Assembly (NCBI GenBank): GCA_903918315.1
Contig: CAIXEA010000232.1
Span: 1 to 39,581, forward strand
DNA from: an uncultured Acetobacteraceae bacterium
GTDB taxonomy: Bacteria; Pseudomonadota; Alphaproteobacteria; Acetobacterales; Acetobacteraceae
Direction of reading: 5' to 3'
Length of the DNA stretch: 39,581 nucleotides
A program made the translations under genes and the position numbers. Of the stretch, positions 9,121-16,490 are shown in pieces. The notes below the pieces were generated by a model. That model was not told the DNA's origin and ran no database searches. It was given only the letters and a program-made list of their open reading frames with translations. How positions within the stretch are numbered: position 1 is the first letter of the stretch; every line of letters starts with the position of its first letter.

Positions 9121-9609
9121 CTATCTTTCCGAGGCCATTGGGCTTTCCAGGGCTGCCTGAATCGCCGGGAGCCAGGCGTCGATGCGCGCCCGGTTTACGC
9201 CGAGATCGGAATGCCCGTACACGCTTCGCGAATACAGCACGAGCGTGCTCGGGCCGTCATCCGGTCCCGACACCGCCGCGGTGATCAGGTCGGGGAAGTT
9301 CAGCCAGGCACTGCGGGCCACGAAATGGACCTGCCGCAGATCATGATATTGTGCGGCGGGAAACACCCGCGGCTGCGCCTGCGCCAGGGCCAGAATCGCC
9401 TGATACAGACGCTCCGGCGGGACGCGATACGGGCCGGTCACGACATCAGGCGTGGGCAGGAAATCCGCGGGCGCGGCCAATGCGGTATTGGGCGTGGTGG
9501 GGCGGATGATCGCGGTCACATCCAATGGCCGCGGCACCGGCAGGCCGCGAACCCCTTCCGCGCCACACGCCGGCATGAGAAAGCTCAGGAGCCATGGGAG
9601 AGGGTTCAT
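9121..9609 (-). CDS. DUF1499 family protein, probable lipoprotein
   Basis: A 162-residue product beginning MNPLPWLLSFLMPACG, a short hydrophobic leader ending in a cysteine at residue 15. This resembles a lipoprotein signal, though proline before the alanine departs from the usual lipobox. The rest matches the DUF1499 pattern: RPTTPNTALAAP, then VARSAWLNFPDLITA and DLGVNRARIDAWLPAI. A longer frame starts at TTG 9669, but it would run through the CtrA-type site at 9662-9676, so 9609 is preferred. It is the first gene of the operon running to 5159. The function of DUF1499 proteins is not established. Confidence 0.78.
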   Translation of the reverse strand: MNPLPWLLSFLMPACGAEGVRGLPVPRPLDVTAIIRPTTPNTALAAPADFLPTPDVVTGPYRVPPERLYQAILALAQAQPRVFPAAQYHDLRQVHFVARSAWLNFPDLITAAVSGPDDGPSTLVLYSRSVYGHSDLGVNRARIDAWLPAIQAALESPMASER

Positions 9610-9661
9610 AGGTCGGACATGGCTTGGCAATGCGGTTTCGGCAAGATGAATTCGTCGCGTG

Positions 9662-9676
9662 TTAACCAATCGTTAA
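9662..9676. promoter_or_regulatory. CtrA-type binding site TTAA-N7-TTAA
   Basis: TTAACCAATCGTTAA fits the full consensus of the alphaproteobacterial cell-cycle regulator CtrA, two TTAA boxes separated by seven bases, with the C after each box. It lies 53 bp upstream of the DUF1499 start at 9609, a usual distance for a CtrA-controlled minus-strand promoter. It is also only 15 bp upstream of the plus-strand start at 9692. An outer inverted pair TAACCA (9663-9668) and TGGTTA (9685-9690) flanks it. Binding is inferred from the consensus. Confidence 0.6.
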
Positions 9677-9691
9677 CTTTGTTTTGGTTAG

Positions 9692-10699
9692 ATGGCGCAT
9701 ATGACCGAACCGGCCTCCGCCCAGCAGACCCATTGCGTGCTCGAACATCGATTGTTCGCATTCTTCGACACTCCGTTCTTTCGCCGCTCGGACATGGATA
9801 CCACGGCTGTCATGGTGGTCCGGCTGGGTGAGCGTGAAGCGTCGATGCCACTGGACTCGATCCGCAGGGAGTTCGGTATCGCGGAAGACACGCCGGATGG
9901 CCGGATGCTCGCGATGATCAACGAGGCCCTCGATTTCGTCCCCGTGCTCCGGATCGGGGATCTATTGCCGTCGGAAATTCTGACAGGCAGCGCGAGTTGG
10001 GAGCCTGGGCCGGATTACCGCCGCCTCGCGTTGACCCGGCTGCAAGTGCAACTGGTGGCCTGGTTGCATGGTGAAAACGGGGCGGAGACCACGTTGTGGG
10101 ACCCCGCCGCGCTGGCGGGTGCCGATGAGGACCCGGTCTTGAGGCAGCAAATTCAGGACGCCTTCCAGCGCGCCGCGACGGCGCTCGATCTGCCGTCGAA
10201 AGAGGCGGTGATCGCGCAGATGGAGGATCTGGCTTATGAGCTGTCGTTCATCGAGGCATCGCGCGAACGGCTCCTGGATCGGGTCCGACGCCTGGCCCGG
10301 CGGCTGGAGCAGTGGGCGCGCAGCTTCCGCGGGGATAGCGAGCAGCGGACCACACTGGATCGCCTGCGCCACCTGAGCGGAGAGGCGTTGCGTCAGATCA
10401 ACCACCGCTTCGAACAGCAGGATGCCCAGACCGGCGAGATTCTGTCCGCGCTGCGCCATCTGGACAGCCATCGCACATTCATCCGCTCCAACCGCGATTG
10501 GCTGCACCGCTGCGATCTTGCCTGGGCGCCGTTGCTGGATGAATGGGATCAGGCCGGAGACGTCCGGACCGAGGCCCATCGGGCGCTGTTGGCGCGCACC
10601 TACCAGTTCCTCGCGCCCCGCTTCATGCCCGTGACCGAATGGCTCAAACCGCGCAAACCCGGGCGCAAGGACGCCCCTGGCCCCCGGATGGACTGGTAG
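9692..10699 (+). CDS. unrecognised 335-residue protein
   Basis: I do not recognise a family. The product is acidic to neutral and has no signal peptide or membrane segment. The N-terminal third includes FAFFDTPFFRRSDMD and a DFVPVLRIGDLLPSEIL segment. From about residue 165 to 265 it is strongly helical and rich in R, E, L and Q, ending with QINHRFEQQDAQTGEIL, which suggests helical bundles or a coiled coil. The C-terminal part has FLAPRFMPVTEWLKPRKPGRK with a basic tail. ATG 9692 or ATG 9701 could be the start; neither has a clear ribosome binding site, and a start at 9794 (MDTTAVMVV) is also possible given how close the CtrA-type site lies. It converges on the P450 gene with four bases between them. 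Confidence 0.75.
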   Translation: MAHMTEPASAQQTHCVLEHRLFAFFDTPFFRRSDMDTTAVMVVRLGEREASMPLDSIRREFGIAEDTPDGRMLAMINEALDFVPVLRIGDLLPSEILTGSASWEPGPDYRRLALTRLQVQLVAWLHGENGAETTLWDPAALAGADEDPVLRQQIQDAFQRAATALDLPSKEAVIAQMEDLAYELSFIEASRERLLDRVRRLARRLEQWARSFRGDSEQRTTLDRLRHLSGEALRQINHRFEQQDAQTGEILSALRHLDSHRTFIRSNRDWLHRCDLAWAPLLDEWDQAGDVRTEAHRALLARTYQFLAPRFMPVTEWLKPRKPGRKDAPGPRMDW

Positions 10700-10703
10700 C
10701 GGA

Positions 10704-11948
10704 TCAGCCCGCGTCCCAGCCGATGACGAAGCGCTCCGGCAGCGGTTTGCCTTCAAAGCTGAGGGGTTCGATCACCCGCGGATTCGGGCGCAGCAGGACC
10801 TGCCGGATGATTTCAGGGATGATGACACCGCCGACATAGCGGCCCATGCACTCATGCAGGCCATAGCCGAAATGGAAGGTATTGACTTGCGGCGGACGGG
10901 TTGGATCAAAAGCCGCCGGATTGGGGAACCGGACCGGGTCGTGCATCGCGGCGAGGACCAGCGGCAGCACGTCGGTACCGGCCGCGATCTCGGTCTGCCA
11001 GGGACGGCCGGCACCGAGCGTGTAGGGCGCCTCGGCGGTACGGAAGAGATAGGGCGAGATGGGGTTGAAGCGCAGCGCCTCCCACACATAAGCGTCGAAT
11101 TCAGCGGGATCGTCCGATTGCGCGGCGGCGGCCGCGGACGCCAGCACCTGCGGACGATCAAGAAGTTGCGCGAGGGCCTGGGCTGTTGCCTGGGACGCTG
11201 TCTCGACCGTGCCAATCAGTAATCCGCCGATATTCAGGCCTTTCCATTGCAGGCCATATTGGTCGGGCGTTTCAATATGGGTGCGCATCACCCGGGTCAC
11301 GACGTCATCGGGAACCGGGAGCATGGCGAGGATCGCGGCCTCCCGCTTGATCAGAAGCGATCCGATATACGCCACCAATTCCTTTTTGCAGCGCGTGACA
11401 TTGTCGTTCACCAGCCCCCGATCGGCTACGATATCCCAGGGATGGTTGTGAAAGGCATCGTACTGGTTCCAGAAGGACCATTCCGCCAGCTTACCCGGCG
11501 GGGCACCCGTCAGGCCGAAATAATCCTCCACCACCCGGATGGGGACATGGCGGGTCAGGCCCGGGACGGCGTCGATCTGGCCCTGGGCGGCATCGAGTGC
11601 CAGGTTGGTTTCTTTGGCGACCAGGGCGCGGATGCGGGGAATATCCGCCCGATCCAGAAAAGCCGACATCGCGGATTTGTCACGAAAATGGACGTCCGTA
11701 TCGTCCTGCGACATCAGGTAGGGTTTCATTTTTTCGTGATACGGCTTCACGCTGAAAACCTGATTGACCCGCAGGACTTCAATCACATCGTTGAAATCCG
11801 CGACGAACGTACAGACCGAAGTCTGGAGAATGGGGCGCCGGTCGCGGAGTTCGTTAACGAGCGGCAAAGCCTCGGTATCCAGCCACCCTCGGATCAGCGC
11901 GAACCGATCAGCTTCCGGCGTGGCGTCGATGCGATCGAGATAGCTCAT
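10704..11948 (-). CDS. cytochrome P450
   Basis: A soluble bacterial P450 of 414 residues. The haem loop FHFGYGLHECMGR gives the thiolate cysteine C367. The ExxR helix is in YVWEALRFNP. The I-helix segment GTVETAS keeps the acidic-threonine pair but has threonine where the usual AGxET has glycine. There is no membrane anchor. A good GGAGGGGG lies before the ATG. No ferredoxin or ferredoxin reductase gene is adjacent, so its redox partner lies elsewhere. The substrate is unknown. The next gene upstream, proB, is separated by 88 bp holding a terminator-like hairpin, so the P450 is probably transcribed on its own. Confidence 0.92.
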   Translation of the reverse strand: MSYLDRIDATPEADRFALIRGWLDTEALPLVNELRDRRPILQTSVCTFVADFNDVIEVLRVNQVFSVKPYHEKMKPYLMSQDDTDVHFRDKSAMSAFLDRADIPRIRALVAKETNLALDAAQGQIDAVPGLTRHVPIRVVEDYFGLTGAPPGKLAEWSFWNQYDAFHNHPWDIVADRGLVNDNVTRCKKELVAYIGSLLIKREAAILAMLPVPDDVVTRVMRTHIETPDQYGLQWKGLNIGGLLIGTVETASQATAQALAQLLDRPQVLASAAAAAQSDDPAEFDAYVWEALRFNPISPYLFRTAEAPYTLGAGRPWQTEIAAGTDVLPLVLAAMHDPVRFPNPAAFDPTRPPQVNTFHFGYGLHECMGRYVGGVIIPEIIRQVLLRPNPRVIEPLSFEGKPLPERFVIGWDAG

Positions 11949-12024
11949 GAACGGCCCCCTCCGATGTCATTTGTGGGCCGATATTAGCAACCTGATGTTG
12001 TAATGAACAGTAAAAAGGCGTTGC

Positions 12025-12053
12025 ACCTCGTTTCGTTCAAAGGAGAACGAGGT
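12025..12053 (-). terminator. terminator-like hairpin after proB
   Basis: On the minus strand ACCTCGTT pairs with AACGAGGT across a 13-base loop. The stem starts just inside the end of proB. A run CTTTTT follows about seven bases after the stem, at 12013-12018 read on the minus strand. It would end the rplU-rpmA-obgE-proB transcript. The gap between stem and T run makes intrinsic termination plausible but not certain. Confidence 0.5.
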
Positions 12054-13158
12054 CATCCCGGTGGATCATCTCGTCGCGGCCGCGCCAGCCCAGGATGGCT
12101 TCGATCTTGTCGGACCGATGCCCGGCAATCTGTTGCGCGTCATCGCTGGCATAGGCCGACAGGCCGCGCGCCAAGGCCCTTCCATCGGGCCCCTCCACCA
12201 CCACCGCGTCACCGCGGTTGAACGTGCCGCGCACCGATCGCACGCCGGCGGGCAGCAAGGATGTGCCGGCCGCCAGCGCGCGGGCGGCGCCGGCATCGAC
12301 GGAAAACGTGCCGAGTGGCGACAGCGCCCCGGCGATCCACCGCTTGCGCGCGGTGCGGCCCTCCGGCGCCGGCATGAACCAGGTGCACCGCGCGCCCGCT
12401 TCCAGCGCGGCCAGCGGATGGGCGATGTTGCCGATGGCGATGGCCATCGCACAGCCCGCCTGGGTCGCGATCCGCGCGGCGACCAGTTTCGTTCGCATGC
12501 CGCCGGAGGAATAGCCAGGGGGCGGTTCGCCGCCCATGGCTTCGATCTCCGGCGTCAGGGCCTCGACCACCGGTATATGCGCCGCCTCCGGGTCCCGCTT
12601 GGGGTCCGCGGTGTAAAGCCCGTCGATGTCCGAAAGCAGGATCAACTGATCCGCCTGCACCATTTCCGCGACCCGCGCCGCCAGGCGGTCATTGTCCCCG
12701 AATCGAATTTCAGCCGTGGCGACCGTGTCGTTCTCATTGATGACGGGGATGCAGCCGAGGGCCAGCAATGTATTCAGCGTCGCGCGGGCGTTCAGATAGC
12801 GGCGCCGATCTTCGGTATCGTCCGGGGTCAGCAGCAGTTGCGCGGCGGTCAGTTTTTGCCCCGAGAGCGCGTGGCTCCAGGCCTGTGCCAGTTGGATCTG
12901 CCCGACCGCGGCGGCGGCTTGCTTCTCTTCGAGCTTCAACCGCTTGCGGCGCAGCCCCAGGGCAGGGCGGGCGAGTGCGATCGCACCGGACGATACGACG
13001 ATCACATCGACCCTCCGGGCGCGCAGGCCCGCGATATCGGCCGCGACTCCAGCGAGCCAGGCTGCGCGGGGGGCGGCATTGGCGGAATCGACGACCAGCG
13101 CGCTGCCGATTTTGACGACGACTCGCTGGGCTTGCGCGAGACCCGGGAGCAGGCTCAC
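12037..13158 (-). CDS. proB: glutamate 5-kinase
   Basis: The first enzyme of proline synthesis, phosphorylating L-glutamate with ATP to gamma-glutamyl phosphate. The 373-residue product has the amino-acid kinase domain ([10 protein letters not shown] near residues 11-20, [14 protein letters not shown] near 53-66, [23 protein letters not shown] near 137-159, [10 protein letters not shown] near 173). A C-terminal PUA domain follows (residues about 275-355). It starts with GTG at 13158 and overlaps the obgE stop (GTGA), so it is translationally coupled. proA is not in the window. The linkage to obgE after rplU-rpmA is a common bacterial order. Confidence 0.97.
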   Translation of the reverse strand: MSLLPGLAQAQRVVVKIGSALVVDSANAAPRAAWLAGVAADIAGLRARRVDVIVVSSGAIALARPALGLRRKRLKLEEKQAAAAVGQIQLAQAWSHALSGQKLTAAQLLLTPDDTEDRRRYLNARATLNTLLALGCIPVINENDTVATAEIRFGDNDRLAARVAEMVQADQLILLSDIDGLYTADPKRDPEAAHIPVVEALTPEIEAMGGEPPPGYSSGGMRTKLVAARIATQAGCAMAIAIGNIAHPLAALEAGARCTWFMPAPEGRTARKRWIAGALSPLGTFSVDAGAARALAAGTSLLPAGVRSVRGTFNRGDAVVVEGPDGRALARGLSAYASDDAQQIAGHRSDKIEAILGWRGRDEMIHRDDLVLL

Positions 13159-14165
13159 GCTGCCTTCTCCCGCCGCTCCGTCGTGATGGTGTTCTGTAAG
13201 GCGCGCAGAACCTCCGGCACGCCCTGGCCGGTGACCCCGGACATCAGCATGACCGGGGCACCGGAGGCCTTGCGGAGCGCGGCCATGCGCGCCGAGGTTT
13301 CACGCGGGGTCATGGCGTCCGCTTTGTTCAGGACGATGATCTCGGGCTTTTCCGCCAGGCCGCCGCCATACGCATGCAGCTCCTCCCGGATGGTGCGCCA
13401 GGCCTGCACGACGTTGCCCGCCGCGCCGTCAACCAGATGCAGCAGCACCGCGCAGCGCTCGACATGGCCCAGGAAACGGTCGCCGAGGCCGGCGCCTTCA
13501 TGGGCCCCTTCGATCAGGCCGGGAATGTCGGCGAGCACAAATTCTTCCGACATGGACAGCCGGATGACGCCCAATTGCGGATGCAGGGTCGTGAAGGGAT
13601 AATCGGCAATCTTGGGGCGCGCCGCGGACGAAGCCGCCAGAAAGGTCGATTTGCCCGCGTTCGGCAGCCCGACCAGGCCGGCATCGGCGATCAGTTTCAG
13701 CCGCAGCCAAACCCAGCGCTCTTCCCCCGGCCAGCCTTTGGTCGCTTTGCGCGGCGCGCGATTGGTCGACGATTTGAAATGCGTGTTGCCGAACCCGCCA
13801 TCGCCGCCCTGCAGCAACGTTACCTGCATGCCCGGGCGATCCAGATCGGCCAGCATCGTTTCCTGATCTTCAGCGAAAATCTGGGTGCCGATGGGCACTT
13901 TGATGACGACATCGAATGCGCCCGCCCCGGTGCGGTCGGAGCCGGAGCCGTTGCCGCCCTTGGCGGCCCGAAAATGCTGCGTATAGCGAAAATCGATCAG
14001 CGTATTCAGCGCATCAGCCGACTCGAAGATGATGTTGCCGCCTTTGCCGCCGTTGCCGCCGTCGGGCCCCCCGAATTCGATGAATTTCTCCCGCCGGAAG
14101 GCGATCACACCATCGCCGCCGTCGCCGGAGCGCACATAGATCTTGGCCTGGTCGAGAAACTTCAT
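13155..14165 (-). CDS. obgE: Obg-family ribosome-associated GTPase
   Basis: An essential GTPase working in large ribosomal subunit assembly and stress signalling. The chosen start is ATG 14165, giving the invariant [19 protein letters not shown]; the frame extends five codons further to a TTG. The 336-residue product has the glycine-rich Obg fold (residues 1-158) with [12 protein letters not shown]. The G domain follows: G1 [10 protein letters not shown]3 DIPG in [20 protein letters not shown]4 NKAD. The C-terminal OCT extension of some Obg proteins is absent, as is normal for short forms. It follows rpmA by 74 bp that hold a strong hairpin, and overlaps proB. Confidence 0.97.
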   Translation of the reverse strand: MKFLDQAKIYVRSGDGGDGVIAFRREKFIEFGGPDGGNGGKGGNIIFESADALNTLIDFRYTQHFRAAKGGNGSGSDRTGAGAFDVVIKVPIGTQIFAEDQETMLADLDRPGMQVTLLQGGDGGFGNTHFKSSTNRAPRKATKGWPGEERWVWLRLKLIADAGLVGLPNAGKSTFLAASSAARPKIADYPFTTLHPQLGVIRLSMSEEFVLADIPGLIEGAHEGAGLGDRFLGHVERCAVLLHLVDGAAGNVVQAWRTIREELHAYGGGLAEKPEIIVLNKADAMTPRETSARMAALRKASGAPVMLMSGVTGQGVPEVLRALQNTITTERREKAA

Positions 14166-14185
14166 GGGAGGGGGTACCAAACAGA

Positions 14186-14214
14186 ACGGGGGCCGGCACG
14201 CGGCCGACCCCCGT
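14186..14214 (-). terminator. strong intercistronic hairpin between rpmA and obgE
   Basis: On the minus strand ACGGGGG-T-CGG pairs with CCG-G-CCCCCGT around a 7-base loop, giving ten pairs with one mismatch. Only scattered T residues follow (TTCTGTTTGG). It probably works as a partial terminator or RNA-stability element that sets obgE-proB expression below that of the ribosomal proteins. This role is inferred. Confidence 0.5.
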
Positions 14215-14239
14215 CGAAACAGTCAGTCAGGGGGCGGCG

Positions 14240-14509
14240 TTACTCGGCGGCGAGGGCAACCGGCACCACGGACACGTGCACCTTGTCTTCGCCGCGGCGG
14301 GTGAATTCCACCGTGCCGTCGATGAGGGCGAAAATGGTGTGGTCACGGCCCATGCCGACATTCTTGCCCGGATGCCACTGCGTGCCACGCTGGCGCAGCA
14401 GAATGTTGCCGGCGACGACGGCCTGACCACCGGACTTCTTCAGTCCAAGGCGGCGGCCTTCGGTATCGCGACCGTTGCGGGAGGAGCCGCCTGCTTTCTT
14501 ATGTGCCAT
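14240..14509 (-). CDS. rpmA: 50S ribosomal protein L27
   Basis: The 89-residue product begins [22 protein letters not shown], the near-invariant N-terminus that reaches the peptidyl transferase centre. It continues with [19 protein letters not shown] and a normal end. No N-terminal extension of the Firmicutes type is present. It lies 17 bp after rplU, in the same transcript, with AGGAGG seven bases before the ATG. Confidence 0.98.
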   Translation of the reverse strand: MAHKKAGGSSRNGRDTEGRRLGLKKSGGQAVVAGNILLRQRGTQWHPGKNVGMGRDHTIFALIDGTVEFTRRGEDKVHVSVVPVALAAE

Positions 14510-14526
14510 GGAAGAACCTCCTGCCT

Positions 14527-14841
14527 TTAAGCTGCGTTGATATCGGCGACGCGCAGCACGGTGACATGCTGACGGTGCCCGTTGCGGCGGCGGCTGTTCT
14601 GCCGGCGGCGCTTCTTGAAGATGATGATCTTGTCGAGGCGATCCTGCGCGATCACGGTCGCGGTCACAGTCGCGCCCGGCACGGTCGGCCCGCCGATGGT
14701 CAGGCCATTTTCGCCGCCGACGGCTAACACGTCATTAAAGGTGACGATGGAGCCGGGTTCGGCTTCCAGCTTTTCGACCTTCAGCACGGCGTTCGGCGTC
14801 ACGCGGTATTGTTTTCCGCCGGTGCGGATCACAGCAAACAT
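14527..14841 (-). CDS. rplU: 50S ribosomal protein L21
   Basis: The 104-residue product begins [14 protein letters not shown] and contains the basic [16 protein letters not shown] stretch that binds 23S rRNA in domain I. The ATG at 14841 is the only start giving the family N-terminus; the frame extends upstream to 15006 but without similarity. It heads the rplU-rpmA-obgE-proB operon and is served by the promoter at 14903-14930. Confidence 0.98.
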   Translation of the reverse strand: MFAVIRTGGKQYRVTPNAVLKVEKLEAEPGSIVTFNDVLAVGGENGLTIGGPTVPGATVTATVIAQDRLDKIIIFKKRRRQNSRRRNGHRQHVTVLRVADINAA

Positions 14842-14902
14842 GGGGACTACTTTCCAAGACGACACGGGCCGCTGGGGAAACCCGGCGACCGGAGAGGGAG
14901 GC

Positions 14903-14930
14903 GTTATAGCCGTCGGAGACCGTGTGTCAA
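14903..14930 (-). promoter_or_regulatory. sigma-70 promoter of rplU
   Basis: On the minus strand a perfect -35 TTGACA (14925-14930) is followed by 16 bases and -10 TATAAC (14903-14908). Transcription would start near 14895, leaving a leader of about 54 bases before rplU. This is the best consensus promoter in the window, fitting a ribosomal protein operon. Confidence 0.75.
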
Positions 14931-14994
14931 CGAGGTTTCGTCGCGGGCGTCGCCACTCTATACCGACAGTGCCCATGAGCATTGAGGAAACCCC

Positions 14995-15960
14995 ATGCAA
15001 ACCCATTCGTTTGGTTCACTTTTCCCGGTTTCGACCCTGACCCTCGGCGGCGGGGGACTCGGTATGCTCTGGGGACAAACCACCTTCGATGAATGTGTGG
15101 CAACCGTGCGCGCGGCCGTCGATGCCGGGATCAACCTGCTCGACCTGGCGCCGCGCTATGGGGACGGCAAGGCCGAAAGCGTCGTGGGCGCTGCCTTCGG
15201 CGGGCGTCTGCCGGCTGGCGTTCGCGTGACCACCAAATGCAATCTCGGCAATCCGCCGATCGCCCGGATCGAGCGCATTCTGCGGCAATCCATCGAGTCG
15301 AGTCTGCGCCTGCTTCAAACCGACCGGATCGACCTGTTCTTCCTGCACTCCAACATCGTGCCGGACGGGCATCCGATGTGGGCCAACAAGGACGCGATCG
15401 AGCGCTTCACCCCCTATCCGATGTTCACCGACCACGTGCGGCCCTTGTTCGAAAAATTCGTCAAGGAAGGCCTGATCGGCGCCTGGGGGATCACCGGCAT
15501 CGGACAGCCGGATGCGATCCTGGCCGTCCTCCGCCAAGGGCCGGCGCCGGCGGCGGTTCAGTGCATCGCCAATCTGCTCGACTCGCCCGGCGGCCTGAAA
15601 TTCTACGAAGGACCGTCCAAGGCGCGGGAGATCATGGCCGTCGCGCGCGCCCAGGGCATCGGGGTGATGGGGATCCGCGCGGTGCAGGCCGGCGCTTTGA
15701 CCGCCGAGATCGATCGCGCCTTGCCGGCGGCGCATCCGGAGGTTCTGGACTATGCCCGCGCCGCCGGTTTCAGGGCCCTCTGCGCCGAAATCGGGGAAAA
15801 CCCGGCCGTCATCGCGCATCGCTACGCGCTCGGCCAGGCGATCGATACGCTGGTTCTCGGGGTGAAGAACCGGCTGGAGCTGGCGGAATGCGTGGCCGCC
15901 GCCGCCGCCGGACCGCTCCCGGCGGATTTGGTGGCTCGCGTGGATGCGTCCGTGCGCTAG
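14995..15960 (+). CDS. aldo/keto reductase family oxidoreductase
   Basis: A 321-residue TIM-barrel protein of the aldo/keto reductase superfamily, expected to use NADP(H). [20 protein letters not shown] contains the catalytic D and Y. VTTKCNLG carries the catalytic lysine. [15 protein letters not shown] matches the family's conserved LHxP-type segment. AGGAAA lies six bases before the ATG. It is divergent to rplU and not obviously in an operon, though gpt follows by 34 bp. The substrate is unknown. The NLGNPP after the lysine and the long loop before the C-terminus place it among L-fucose or galactose dehydrogenase-like reductases rather than classical aldose reductases, an inference. Confidence 0.86.
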   Translation: MQTHSFGSLFPVSTLTLGGGGLGMLWGQTTFDECVATVRAAVDAGINLLDLAPRYGDGKAESVVGAAFGGRLPAGVRVTTKCNLGNPPIARIERILRQSIESSLRLLQTDRIDLFFLHSNIVPDGHPMWANKDAIERFTPYPMFTDHVRPLFEKFVKEGLIGAWGITGIGQPDAILAVLRQGPAPAAVQCIANLLDSPGGLKFYEGPSKAREIMAVARAQGIGVMGIRAVQAGALTAEIDRALPAAHPEVLDYARAAGFRALCAEIGENPAVIAHRYALGQAIDTLVLGVKNRLELAECVAAAAAGPLPADLVARVDASVR

Positions 15961-15994
15961 ATTACAGGTCTGTGAACGGAGTCGATGAAGTCTG

Positions 15995-16450
15995 ATGGCA
16001 ACACGATATTGGGCGATTTCCTGGGACGAGTTCCATCGGGACGCGCAGGTTCTGGCCGAACGGCAGCGGGATCTCGGCCCCTGGAAAGGCATCGTGGCGA
16101 TCAGCCGGGGCGGTTTGGTGCCAGCGGCGATCCTCGCGCGTTCATTGAATATCCGTTTCGTGGAAACCGTTTCGGTGGTCGCGTATGATCAGGAAGGCAA
16201 GGGGGAGGAGGAAGCGCTCGGTGAGCCGGTTGTCACCAAGCCCGCCGCCGCTGCCGGCGATGGCGAAGGCTTCCTGATCGTGGACGATCTGGTGGACACC
16301 GGTACGACCGCGCGTGTCGTCAGGGCGCTGCTGCCGAAGGCGCGGTTCGTCTGTGTGTATGGCAAGCCGGCCGGGCGCGGCTTGTCCGATGATGTGGTGA
16401 CCGAAGTCACCCAGGACACCTGGATCGTCCTGCCATGGGAAAAGGACTGA
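15995..16450 (+). CDS. gpt: xanthine-guanine phosphoribosyltransferase
   Basis: A purine salvage enzyme making XMP, GMP and IMP from the free base and PRPP. The 151-residue product is nearly the length of E. coli Gpt (152). It starts with ISWDEFHRDAQVLAERQ, then has IVAISRGGLVPAAILARSL. The PRPP-binding loop is LIVDDLVDTGTTARVV near residues 93-108. It ends TWIVLPWEKD, close to the E. coli C-terminus. It is encoded 34 bp after the aldo/keto reductase and converges on the SNF2 gene. Confidence 0.93.
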   Translation: MATRYWAISWDEFHRDAQVLAERQRDLGPWKGIVAISRGGLVPAAILARSLNIRFVETVSVVAYDQEGKGEEEALGEPVVTKPAAAAGDGEGFLIVDDLVDTGTTARVVRALLPKARFVCVYGKPAGRGLSDDVVTEVTQDTWIVLPWEKD

Positions 16451-16462
16451 CCGGACCGCATC

Positions 16463-16490
16463 GTTCGCCGGCTGGCTTTATCCGGCGAAC
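16463..16490. terminator. hairpin between convergent gpt and helicase genes
   Basis: GTTCGCCGG (16463-16471) and CCGGCGAAC (16482-16490) form a perfect nine-base stem with a ten-base loop. It overlaps the stop codon of the helicase gene and lies 13 bp after gpt. No T run follows on either strand, so it may act as a transcript-end stabiliser more than as an intrinsic terminator. Confidence 0.4.

Noticed and set aside
12061-13602. 513-codon plus-strand open frame
   Set aside because: It is antisense to proB and obgE, both certain genes, and the product is compositionally biased with no motif.
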